Of a DNA stretch of 64,000 bases, positions 9,401-16,827 are shown in pieces. This DNA is from Planctomycetota bacterium (GTDB lineage Bacteria > Planctomycetota > Phycisphaerae > WQYP01). The translations under genes and the position numbers were made by a program. Where the stretch lies: positions 1 through 64,000 of the forward strand of contig JAJZJL010000005.1 in the NCBI GenBank assembly GCA_021810145.1. The letters are read 5' to 3'. The stretch's first letter is position 1. Each line of letters begins with the position of its first letter. Below the pieces are notes generated by a model that was not told where the DNA came from, made no database searches, and saw only the letters and a list, made by a program, of their open reading frames with translations.

Positions 9401-10916
9401 TGGAATTATCCTTCGGCACGATAATCGCCATGAACTGCGGACTTGATGAGGTAAATACTTTGGCGGCGGCCTGCCAATACTGGCGTGGGGTTCCGACACT
9501 GTTCTTCAATTCAAAAAAGGCGTAAAACGTGCTGGCGAGAAGAAGAATAACTGCGGCAAATCCGGCGGCCAGAACGGCCACCTTGCGGCGCCGTTGCTGC
9601 TGCATGGCATTGCCGGCCCGGGTAACCAGACCGCGTTCTTTAAAGACCTTCTGCAAAAACAGATCACGGAGGAAGTACGCCCGATCTCGCCGCCACACAC
9701 CGCTTGCCGGCAAGGCATCGATGGACACACCCAGGGCCTGCGCGAGGTCCGCATCCAGAGCCTTGCCTTCGGACATGGAACTCGTGAAGTAAATGCCGCG
9801 CAGAAAAAGGGGCTTGGCCGACCATTCTCCCGCGACAAAAATCGTTTCCAGATATTGCCGCAGGCGCGGGGCAATTTTCAGCAGTGTTTCGGGAAAGGCG
9901 AAAAGCGCATCAACCTGATCCATGCGATTATGCGATGGATCTTCGGTGTTGACCGGATCGGCCAGCAGTCGCGCGCGGCGGTGCACAAGCCGGTCGTGAA
10001 CCTGCCGAAGATGGCTTTCCACCGCATCCATATTAAAAGGTTCATCCAGGGCGGCGGGATTGGACCATCCCATAATCTGATGCTGCAATTGCGGATCGGT
10101 CAGATCGTCAAAAAACTGACTGAATCCGGTGAGATAATCGGATTTTGTAATCAGCACAAATACCGGGAATCGCACGCCCAGCGTGCGTTGGATCATGTCC
10201 AGTTGCTGGGCGATTTTCCCGGCATTTCGGGCGATGATTTCGCTGGAATCCTTGAGCAGGCTGTCCGCCGGTATCACCAGCAACATGCCGTTGATGGGGC
10301 AATTGGGGCGATGCGTGCGCAGCAGTTTGAGAAATTCCTGCCACTCGCTGGTACTGCCGGGTGCGACTTCCTCAAACATCAGCCGCCCGGCGGTATCAAG
10401 AATAATGGCATGATTGGTAAACCACCAGTTCATATTGATCGTGCCGCCGGAGCCTTGCAGTTGGTCCTGCAGTCCGGGAGGAAAGCCGATGGCCGAGTGG
10501 CGAATCGCTTCGGTTTTGCCGGATCCCGGTTGACCCACCAGGGCGTACCAGGGCAGAGAGTACAAGTCTTTGCCGGCGGCGTGAAATTTTTCCACACCCG
10601 CGGCAAAAACCCGGCGCAATGAATCAAGGTCCGCCAGCTTTTTAGCTCCGCTGAGCTGTTGTGGTGCCGCTCCGGCGTTGCCCGCCAGGCTCTGTTCCAT
10701 GGGACGCGACTTGCGTTTTTGCCACCAGCCCACCAGCAGGCGAAAAATCACAAATGCAACAACCGCAATGATCACCAGCAACACAAGCAGCAGCAACAAC
10801 TGCCAATGCCCGCCAATGGCCAACGCACCCGCGCCAACCACACCGGCTGTACCGCCAGCGGTTGCGGCCAGTTTGCCGTTGGGGGACAGGTTGCCGAGAA
10901 AATTAAAAGGATTCAT
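6465..10916 (-). CDS. tssM: T6SS inner-membrane protein TssM (IcmF family)
   Basis: A 1483-residue protein, longer than typical TssM (about 1100-1300 residues). Hydrophobic segments lie near residues 38-63, and another follows the cytoplasmic domain (VAVLAAGFAAVILLLAS). Between them is a GTPase-like domain with Walker A GQPGSGKT at residues 128-135, a Walker B-like DTAGR, and a VLITKSD motif. The long C-terminal part is predicted periplasmic and matches the IcmF layout. TssM links TssL in the inner membrane to the TssJ lipoprotein and forms the trans-envelope channel that anchors the baseplate. Its neighbours tssL, tssK and tagF confirm the assignment. The ATG at 10916 lacks a strong ribosome site, but the N-terminal NFLGNLSPNGK fits a natural start. 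Confidence 0.92.
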   Translation of the reverse strand: MNPFNFLGNLSPNGKLAATAGGTAGVVGAGALAIGGHWQLLLLLVLLVIIAVVAFVIFRLLVGWWQKRKSRPMEQSLAGNAGAAPQQLSGAKKLADLDSLRRVFAAGVEKFHAAGKDLYSLPWYALVGQPGSGKTEAIRHSAIGFPPGLQDQLQGSGGTINMNWWFTNHAIILDTAGRLMFEEVAPGSTSEWQEFLKLLRTHRPNCPINGMLLVIPADSLLKDSSEIIARNAGKIAQQLDMIQRTLGVRFPVFVLITKSDYLTGFSQFFDDLTDPQLQHQIMGWSNPAALDEPFNMDAVESHLRQVHDRLVHRRARLLADPVNTEDPSHNRMDQVDALFAFPETLLKIAPRLRQYLETIFVAGEWSAKPLFLRGIYFTSSMSEGKALDADLAQALGVSIDALPASGVWRRDRAYFLRDLFLQKVFKERGLVTRAGNAMQQQRRRKVAVLAAGFAAVILLLASTFYAFFELKNSVGTPRQYWQAAAKVFTSSSPQFMAIIVPKDNSIGVPQYVYQGHTNKILGHSLANFYQQGFELVSKPLTVPWIFKPVSFLSGTVNAQQRRAFLTIYDQQVLEPVIRAAEARLAVAPLSDQSLTLPELNKRTDALLEFLAIAQASYQIGPDSALGRKASLKHFDALLAYILPATEFKSYQTYQGDSTNAILGSLYNSGRRWPPKSLQLIQSVDFAAAIHHGMASVLNGWNRAVGTGNQALQRLLALKTALQNYQNSETALMRWAKEYQAGNNVRAGNAAYQKVSGLLTALSASAQKIRLNYSALGSHATFAGAYLADAQQLLHHRQELYNRLKQQTAWITAGNTSNAKSGAAGNFISSVLLGKASVPKGVLKKSMALLASARAELLHEIADEKSPFGSTDQSQVAAMDQIFLARAGAHRQVSLRQIMYAAVDNLISNPTSITSVTDAKAFLLAFNHRLQRTLSVINHTAGTLKTAEPNAAAAYNQAATQAAVKAVQAIEAYRINAMIHLCVSHSFANATAIEQAVAQQVSTGQAAAVGKPMILFTSGAGKPFDPRFNPQGAGTLLGGWYEIGHLLRQATGTSQSTVHILGATTLLAQYQSSAAAWNLYRRAYFQYWLSALTDGLTIAVPNNSWKTYLQQLQGVQVDQLFLALQSYGNRVSKALAAVPTSTAQTPEVASAQANIHTGISLLNVPLFARSTRHRLNRWTQLSGNPDTARNQLLAETPDTLYHRYILSNSVNPNFASQYVKSLTLTGLRTLAQKSQQQANAILAGIQAKPFFPLFISATADQRFQHQWSPADIRALSRHFEALPKSVVSSNEILTPDSQVNRQLRILQGNVSYWHFGYSRQTVAAIRQILAAILGVTGQNPLRCKLLITRAIKQDQSDNTVQIIWPYLTINQAGQRLGTASFRSLADDNLGTLTIPAKSGQVLKLNFYETDPAVAGTKPSQSLAFTGPWAALKLLVRYNGTTRDGKTWLVHLHMLDQFKKLRTMTLEMVFSRALPPLSLWPKAKK

Positions 10917-10978
10917 ATCTTATACCCGCAGCTTTACCTTCAGTTTCAAACGTCCTGTATGCAATGACCGGGAGCCGG

Positions 10979-11650
10979 CTATTTGTGCAGGATCATCGTC
11001 AGAGCCTGATTCAATTGTGACACACTTCGATGGAACAGATAGAAATTGGCTATCAGAAGCGTGATAACGCATACCACCAGCACCACCGCAATTCCAACGA
11101 GTTTTACCCCGGGCGGTTCAATCAAATCCGCGGTGTTGACGTGCTCATAACTGTCCGGACAAATTTTGCGTGAATCGGAGTCTTGCGCGCCTGAATCGAT
11201 CCGCAACCGAATTTCACGCGATTTTTTCCGCAAAAATTCCGGTTGTCCGGAATACCAGCCGGTAAATCCCAGTCCCAGACAGGTATAGAATATCCCCAGG
11301 CGTTCCGTGGCGGCCGGGCTGGAATCTTTGAGTGTTTCTTCCAGCAGATCAAAAAACTTTTCATCGCCGCCCAGTTCGTTGCGGTCAAAAGCCAGCTCTT
11401 TCCATTTTTTGGAAATGTTGTATCCGCCCTCTTTGACCATGAAATCAGCGAAGAAAATCAGTGACAGTTCCATTTTCTCATACTGGCCGGCCAGGCCCGC
11501 CGCGGCTGTCGCTTTGGCCTTCATATCCGCCAGTAATCCCTTTATTTCCGCCCGCACGATTTCGGCATCCAGCAGACCTCCGCCGTGCGCCCACCGATTA
11601 AGCCGACAGATATATTGAAAAAAAGGTTCCGTAAGTTCTGTAAGCGTCAT
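10979..11650 (-). CDS. tssL: T6SS inner-membrane protein TssL (DotU family)
   Basis: A 223-residue protein starting MTLTELTEPFFQYICRLNR. The cytoplasmic helical domain carries DotU-like phrases (ELSLIFFADFMVKEG, LGIFYTCLGLGFTGWY). A single transmembrane helix near the C-terminus (about residues 180-203, VGIAVVLVVCVITLLIA) leaves a short periplasmic tail, so there is no peptidoglycan-binding extension. TssL contacts TssM and docks TssK/TssE of the baseplate. The ATG at 11650 has AGGA 9 bases upstream; a TTG at 11668 with AGGAG close by is an alternative. It sits between tssM and tssK on the same strand, a standard order. Confidence 0.9.
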   Translation of the reverse strand: MTLTELTEPFFQYICRLNRWAHGGGLLDAEIVRAEIKGLLADMKAKATAAAGLAGQYEKMELSLIFFADFMVKEGGYNISKKWKELAFDRNELGGDEKFFDLLEETLKDSSPAATERLGIFYTCLGLGFTGWYSGQPEFLRKKSREIRLRIDSGAQDSDSRKICPDSYEHVNTADLIEPPGVKLVGIAVVLVVCVITLLIANFYLFHRSVSQLNQALTMILHK

Positions 11651-11699
11651 GATACGGGTTCCTGCCAAAAACTCCTGACCAACCGGGGAAATTGTACCA

Positions 11700-13061
11700 T
11701 CACCCCGGAACGGTCATAAACAAAGTCAGAGCAAAATCGCTGTTTTCCATACCCAGCCAGCGGATGGCCATGGACTTTTCTTCTTTAATCCGATCCCACA
11801 TGCGCTGACTGTCTTGACGGTTTATACGGAAATAATGCTGTCCCGACTGGGCCGGTAACTCCACGGGCGGATAGCGCTCTTCCTGGAGTTTTAAGCCAAA
11901 AATGCGTTTCCCCACCATGGTTGGGGCCGCCACTTGAAATTGATCCTGATTTTCCACGAGTTTGGCCAGGGCAATGGGGTCTTCCCGTGAACGCACGGCG
12001 ATAAAATATTCGTTGGGTTGTGTGAATTGTTCCTCTGTAAGCGCGGCGACAAACATATTCTGTTCCGATTTGAAATCGACTTTCATAAACCGCGCCGTAA
12101 CCGCGCCGCGCAACAGTCCCCGGATTTTATCCGTCAGATCCTGGAAGCAGACCGCGGGTTTATCATGATCGTAAGCGGGGGCGGCCAACTGCTGATCTTT
12201 ATCGGGGTACATGGAACCGAGTTCGGCCAGCAGCTCGCGCAATTCCAGATACATATCAAAGGGTGTGAGGTTGTTGACTTTCAACAGGCTGGAAATTCGG
12301 GCGCTGGAGCGGCTGATTGTGCGTAACCGCAGGCACTGTTCAAATTGCGCCCCGCGCATGGTATCAACACTGAAGCCGCCGCGCGTTACCTGCAGCGCTA
12401 ATTCGGTCCGGCTGGCTTCCAACTGATTGGCAAATTCGCGGAGCATGTCCCGCAGGACGGGAGAGCCTTTTACCAGCATGGATGGGGGAATGAAATTGGG
12501 ATCCTGTCGCACGGCACCAACCTCTTCGCCCACGCCCCGTACCACGCGCAGGACGGGAAGAACTTCCATATCCGTGGTGTCATCGCCCTCAACCAGAAAT
12601 CGCGCGTTAATGCGCCGCACGGCAATGGGGCGCGGATTTTGCCCGGTATTTTCGTCAGCTTGCTCTATTTCCGTGACCCGGTACATGCTTTTTACCATCC
12701 ACTGGTCTTTTGCATCACCGGTTACGATGTTGGCTCGTTCCGGACTCCACAGCGGAACCGCCAGAAATACAGTCATGGATCCGGTACGTGATTCCAGGGC
12801 CTGTTTAATGCTTAACGTCGGAATATCCGCGTTTTCAGGAAAGCGCACCTCCGTACCGCTTGGCATAATGGCATGAAGATGATCAAAGCGCACCATCTGA
12901 TTTTTCAACGACTCCGCGGAAACCTGCGATTCAATCAGGCCGTAGGGATGGCTGAATGCCAGGGACCGCACCGCCCCGAGGCGCGACAGAATATTCCGCT
13001 GCATGATCTGTAAGTGGTGCTGTTGTAGAAACAAGCCTTCATTGAAGTGAACTGCATCCAT
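11700..13061 (-). CDS. tssK: T6SS baseplate protein TssK
   Basis: A 453-residue protein, the usual TssK length. It begins MDAVHFNEGLFLQQHHLQ; the WxEGxxLxPQHFQ-like opening is the family's best landmark, here as NEGLFLQQHHLQ. Later phrases such as LLKVNNLTPFDMYLELRELL also match. TssK trimers connect the T6SS baseplate to the TssL/TssM membrane complex in the cytoplasm. The ATG has AGGA 7 bases upstream. It lies directly upstream of tssL and downstream of the TagH-C-like gene, with intergenic gaps of about 50 bases, so an operon is likely. Confidence 0.92.
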   Translation of the reverse strand: MDAVHFNEGLFLQQHHLQIMQRNILSRLGAVRSLAFSHPYGLIESQVSAESLKNQMVRFDHLHAIMPSGTEVRFPENADIPTLSIKQALESRTGSMTVFLAVPLWSPERANIVTGDAKDQWMVKSMYRVTEIEQADENTGQNPRPIAVRRINARFLVEGDDTTDMEVLPVLRVVRGVGEEVGAVRQDPNFIPPSMLVKGSPVLRDMLREFANQLEASRTELALQVTRGGFSVDTMRGAQFEQCLRLRTISRSSARISSLLKVNNLTPFDMYLELRELLAELGSMYPDKDQQLAAPAYDHDKPAVCFQDLTDKIRGLLRGAVTARFMKVDFKSEQNMFVAALTEEQFTQPNEYFIAVRSREDPIALAKLVENQDQFQVAAPTMVGKRIFGLKLQEERYPPVELPAQSGQHYFRINRQDSQRMWDRIKEEKSMAIRWLGMENSDFALTLFMTVPG

Positions 13062-13106
13062 GATATTTCCTGTTTATGTAAGCACGTGCGAATACAGGCC
13101 GAAGCT

Positions 13107-14039
13107 TCAGATGACGCTTTCGACAAATTCTCTGACAATCTCCCTGATTTCATGATCAATTGCCGCTTCATCAAGCTGCTCGGCCGCCAGTTCGGTATAT
13201 TTTTTCCAGCAGGAAACTTCGATGGCGGCAAACATTTTTTTTGGCGTGGCGCGAACCGCGGCCTCAATTTCAGCCGGCGCAAGTCGCGAGGCATATTTAT
13301 GCGCGAATTGCCGCCCGGTCTGCCCAACGGAAGAAAGCAAAGCGGCATTGATTTTGCGAAGGCGCTCCAGTTCCTGCGACACCTGACCGCGCGGCACATC
13401 CGGGTCATCGGCTAAAAACCGGCTCATCAGACGTTGCAGGGGCGTGGAGCGCCTTAAACTGGAATTGGGCACAATGGCTTTCCACATGTTCCATGCGATT
13501 TGTTCAATGCTCATTGCCAGTTCGGAGAGCATCTGAAGAAGTTCAAGCGTATGTCCCGCATGGGGCTGCGCGCCGTCGTCAAGCTGCAATCGTGCGGCCA
13601 GCTTGGTCAGCGGCTCGGCTGGCCAGGCGGGGCCGGAAGCCGGTGCCAGGCCCGCGTCCGTGAGCCGGGCGATAAGTGCCTCTTTTTGAGCTTGGGGAAG
13701 TTTGGGAGCCAATTCGCATAAACGCTGCACGAGAAACGCGGGATCCTGCAATTCCGCGGCGTCGGTTGCGGAACCAACGACCGTTTGCGTCTGCCCGGCC
13801 GGACCGATCCGCTGCCGGGCCATGACGTTGTCATCCCAGGACGGGAAATGTTCCGCCAGTGTGGCAAGAAACTCCGGGCGTTGCGTGGGAGCAATATCCG
13901 CGAGATTCCGCTTGATTTCATCGGATATATATTCCTGCCGCGTCTGGCTGTTGTCGTCGGCAAGATCAACCTGAATAGCGCGCAGGCGGTTGGCCAGTTG
14001 TGCGGCCTGCCGCGAAATATCCAATTCCGTTGAGGTCAT
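13107..14039 (-). CDS. probable T6SS accessory protein, TagH C-terminal-like, no FHA
   Basis: A 310-residue soluble protein. The start at 14039 has AGGGG about 6 bases upstream. Its C-terminal part (about residues 160-310) resembles the domain at the end of T6SS FHA proteins (TagH/Fha): helix-rich with NSSLRRSTPLQRLMSRFL, then RLAPAEIEAAVR and SCWKKYTELAAEQLDE, where family members read like PARLWELYRE. No FHA domain is visible; the N-terminal part is a helical, charged region. It is the first gene of the minus-strand T6SS arm. A role in baseplate/membrane-complex assembly or regulation is inferred. The resemblance is by eye, and a profile search could overturn it. Confidence 0.55.
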   Translation of the reverse strand: MTSTELDISRQAAQLANRLRAIQVDLADDNSQTRQEYISDEIKRNLADIAPTQRPEFLATLAEHFPSWDDNVMARQRIGPAGQTQTVVGSATDAAELQDPAFLVQRLCELAPKLPQAQKEALIARLTDAGLAPASGPAWPAEPLTKLAARLQLDDGAQPHAGHTLELLQMLSELAMSIEQIAWNMWKAIVPNSSLRRSTPLQRLMSRFLADDPDVPRGQVSQELERLRKINAALLSSVGQTGRQFAHKYASRLAPAEIEAAVRATPKKMFAAIEVSCWKKYTELAAEQLDEAAIDHEIREIVREFVESVI

Positions 14040-14294
14040 GGCATCCCCTGCTAACACGCGATTCCAGGCAATATCGGCTGAAAAAACGATCGGTGCTCGA
14101 TCACCGCAGCCAACTTTCATGCGTAAAATATAGGCTGCCTGTGGCGGGAATACAAGCGCCGGAGCCGGCTGAATTTCCGGATGTCAAAGCCGTTTTGCCC
14201 CACAATTTCCGCCGGGCTGTGCAATGCTTGCGAAGCGGTTATACTCATACTTAGAATGTGAAAATTAAAATGGACTCCAGAGGCTTGATGAATA
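14040..14294. promoter_or_regulatory. divergent promoter region of the T6SS arms
   Basis: A 255-base gap separating the two oppositely transcribed T6SS arms. A TATACT hexamer at 14240-14245 could be the -10 of the plus-strand arm, but no good -35 pairs with it. Only the placement between the arms is firm. Confidence 0.4.
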
Positions 14295-16247
14295 TTGACT
14301 AACCAGCTCGCTCCATCCATGCCACAGGGGTTTCAAGCCTGTTCGCTGATCGCTCCAGCGGATGCGGCGGTGCGGCTTTGTCTGGTCGGCCGTGCCAAGC
14401 CTGATCCGGTTACGGGGTGGTTTGTGCTGATCCGCGAAACCTTCGAGGCTCGCGTTTTTCTGGGCTGCCTGACAGATCAGCGGGGGCATGTGCTGCAATG
14501 GGTTCAAATTGCAATTCAAAGTCCTGATTTTGCCACCGACGGCCCGGAGGCGCTGCGGCAACACTGGAACAATCATCTCTTGGATATGCGATGGAAAGCC
14601 ACGTGCCGGGCCGCCAGCGCCACGGCGGAAGAATCGGTGATTTCCGGATCGTGGGAAATCGATCCTCCGGTGCCAATGTTTTTTGATATCGCGGCCGGGC
14701 AATTACGCGCGTTTGTTGACCCCGATTCCGGGCAAACATGGACCCTTTGCCGGGATGATGCATTGCTGGCGGCCAATGGGTTGCCAGCTTATTCCACGAG
14801 CTTATTTCGTTACCTTCACATTCGATCCGCCGATGGGCAGGATCTGTTTCTGGCGGTGCAGGACGATGCACCGCAGAATCAGAACGTGCAAGCTCTGCGC
14901 GATGCGGTATCAGCCCACGGATTAATACCATGGAATGCCGGCGGCTATCTGTTGCATGTTCGTCGGTTCAGCAGTTTTCCCGTGGAACATTTTCTTGACG
15001 TTCTCGGTGGCGCGACCTATGAAGGCTTGCCGGTCGGGAAGATGCCGGCTGATTTTGATCGCATCGGTGAGGTGCTGCGAGAAACGGGTGAAAAGGCGGG
15101 TTCCGGCACGGTTTTTCTGGGCCGACATGGAAAGCGCGGACGGATCATTGAAAGCTTGCATCTGAAGCTTAAGTTTCTGGCGGATGCCGTGCGGCAGACG
15201 CAGATTGCGGTCAGACATCTGCAGCGCCCGATATTGAATCTGCGGTGTTCAAGTTTTCAGGTAGAAATGGCGGATCCTGCAGTTGCCCTGCCATTCCTTT
15301 GGACTGCGCAGGCGCGGTTGATTGATTGCGGTGACGCAACCAAACTTGAATTTGCCGATGCACATGCGGTGGTGTTCATGCGCGGCAGCAAAACCGCGCC
15401 CGGGGTTTATCAGCCGATTGTTGAAGGCCGGGATATGTCCACCGATCAGGCCGTCCTGCGCTTGCGAGGCGTAACCGCGGAGGCGGACGGTGGTTGCTTT
15501 GTTGACGGCACATTAAGCAATCTGCAATCCGTGGTTCCGCGATTGGATGATCTGGTCTGTTTGCGTGTGGGTGTTGATAATCAACGCATTCTTCTGGCTG
15601 GGGCGGTGGAATCCGATTCCGCCCTGGCAAGCGGTGAGTACCGTTTCCGGTCCATGCGGCAACCGGTAAGTCCGGCAGTCGCCGAGGCGTTGAAGACCGC
15701 GGCGGGATCTACTCTTCAGCCGGTGTGGCTGCAATGCGTTGCACGCATGGATACCGCTTATGATCTATATTCCATTGCGGTATTGGCGTTACGGGTGCTG
15801 GTGGTTCATGCGGAGAATCCATTGCCGGTGGTGGTCGATGAGCTGCACAGCCTGGCCCGGCAGATTGCCATTGAACATGCATCGGATCGCCCTTTAGGAG
15901 CCAGAATTCTTGATGTTATTACCCGTGATTCGCGATGGAATCAATCTCTGGGATCGCACCATGTTTTTCGTTCCACTGATACAGCCGAACAGAACGGCGA
16001 CCTGATTCCGTTGCAGCTCTGGGCTGAAATACTGGCGCTGGTTGTTGAGATGATTCCAGCGGCCGGACCGGATAGTCTGTGCCGGGCATACGGTACAATC
16101 CCGCCCGCCGCGCTGGCTAATGTATTTGATCCGGTAACGGACAAACTGGATCGGCTCTTGATTCAAACACGGAGTTTGATTGTAATTGACTGGCAGGTAA
16201 ACCGGGAGGTTCACGCCGTGATCCGGCGTTTTCAGATGGGGATGTGA
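14295..16247 (+). CDS. T6SS-locus protein of unknown function
   Basis: A 650-residue protein that I do not recognise. The start is uncertain: TTG at 14295 or ATG at 14319 (MPQGFQACSLIAP); neither has a clear ribosome site. No signal peptide or transmembrane helix is evident, so it is probably cytoplasmic. It appears to contain several mixed alpha/beta domains, with no nucleotide-binding or catalytic motif seen. It opens the plus-strand T6SS arm and is followed after 43 bases by the TssJ-like lipoprotein, so it is very likely part of the machine or its regulation. An adaptor role is possible but not supported directly. Confidence 0.6.
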   Translation: MTNQLAPSMPQGFQACSLIAPADAAVRLCLVGRAKPDPVTGWFVLIRETFEARVFLGCLTDQRGHVLQWVQIAIQSPDFATDGPEALRQHWNNHLLDMRWKATCRAASATAEESVISGSWEIDPPVPMFFDIAAGQLRAFVDPDSGQTWTLCRDDALLAANGLPAYSTSLFRYLHIRSADGQDLFLAVQDDAPQNQNVQALRDAVSAHGLIPWNAGGYLLHVRRFSSFPVEHFLDVLGGATYEGLPVGKMPADFDRIGEVLRETGEKAGSGTVFLGRHGKRGRIIESLHLKLKFLADAVRQTQIAVRHLQRPILNLRCSSFQVEMADPAVALPFLWTAQARLIDCGDATKLEFADAHAVVFMRGSKTAPGVYQPIVEGRDMSTDQAVLRLRGVTAEADGGCFVDGTLSNLQSVVPRLDDLVCLRVGVDNQRILLAGAVESDSALASGEYRFRSMRQPVSPAVAEALKTAAGSTLQPVWLQCVARMDTAYDLYSIAVLALRVLVVHAENPLPVVVDELHSLARQIAIEHASDRPLGARILDVITRDSRWNQSLGSHHVFRSTDTAEQNGDLIPLQLWAEILALVVEMIPAAGPDSLCRAYGTIPPAALANVFDPVTDKLDRLLIQTRSLIVIDWQVNREVHAVIRRFQMGM

Positions 16248-16290
16248 ACGAGTCTTCCCGGTATAAACGGCTTATACAAAAGGACGATCT

Positions 16291-16827
16291 ATGGCAAATA
16301 TCTTACGAAACAGATTTGCGGCCGGTGTCATGATGATGTTGATGCTGCTGGGGTTAACGGCCTGTTCAAGCGGCCCCATTGACCGCAACACGCAATTCAC
16401 CCTTGGCAAGAGCCTGCAGGTGAACAATCAATCCACCAGCACCATTGCCGTTGATCTTGTGGGCGTCAATGCCACCGATTATAAGCGCTGGTATAACTAT
16501 TCGATGACCCAGTATTTCTCGGCCGGCGATCTGATGCGGTCCGGTGCCACCAAGGCAACGATAAACTTTACCCCCGGATCATCCGCGACGCTTGTATTTT
16601 CCAGACATAATCCGATATGGAAACAATGGAAAAAAGATGGGGATACCTATCTGTTTGTACTGGCGCAGCTTCCCGGAATTCGCCAGGATATGCCCGGACC
16701 GGAAGATCCGCGCCGTCTGATTCTGCCATTGAAGAAATCGCGTTGGCCGGGATCTGCCAATCCCATAAAAATACTGATCAAAAACAGCGGTGTAGTATGT
16801 GAAACGCCGCCAAAATCAAAGAGCTGA
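16291..16827 (+). CDS. tssJ: outer-membrane lipoprotein, TssJ-like
   Basis: A 178-residue protein with a lipoprotein signal peptide: charged start MANILRNRF, a hydrophobic stretch, and lipobox LTAC with the modified Cys at about residue 25. The mature part is a small beta-rich domain (FTLGKSLQVNNQSTSTIAVD, then VFSRHNPIWKQWKK), consistent with the TssJ transthyretin-like fold, although sequence identity to TssJ is not obvious. In T6SS, TssJ anchors the periplasmic end of TssM to the outer membrane. AAGGA lies about 6 bases upstream of the ATG. Its 3' end overlaps the next gene by 29 bases. TssJ is inferred from the lipobox, size and locus. Confidence 0.65.
   Translation: MANILRNRFAAGVMMMLMLLGLTACSSGPIDRNTQFTLGKSLQVNNQSTSTIAVDLVGVNATDYKRWYNYSMTQYFSAGDLMRSGATKATINFTPGSSATLVFSRHNPIWKQWKKDGDTYLFVLAQLPGIRQDMPGPEDPRRLILPLKKSRWPGSANPIKILIKNSGVVCETPPKSKS

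Noticed and set aside
9594-10622. A 342-codon open frame on the plus strand
   Set aside because: It is antisense to tssM, lacks a ribosome site and encodes no recognisable protein; it reflects codon bias of tssM.
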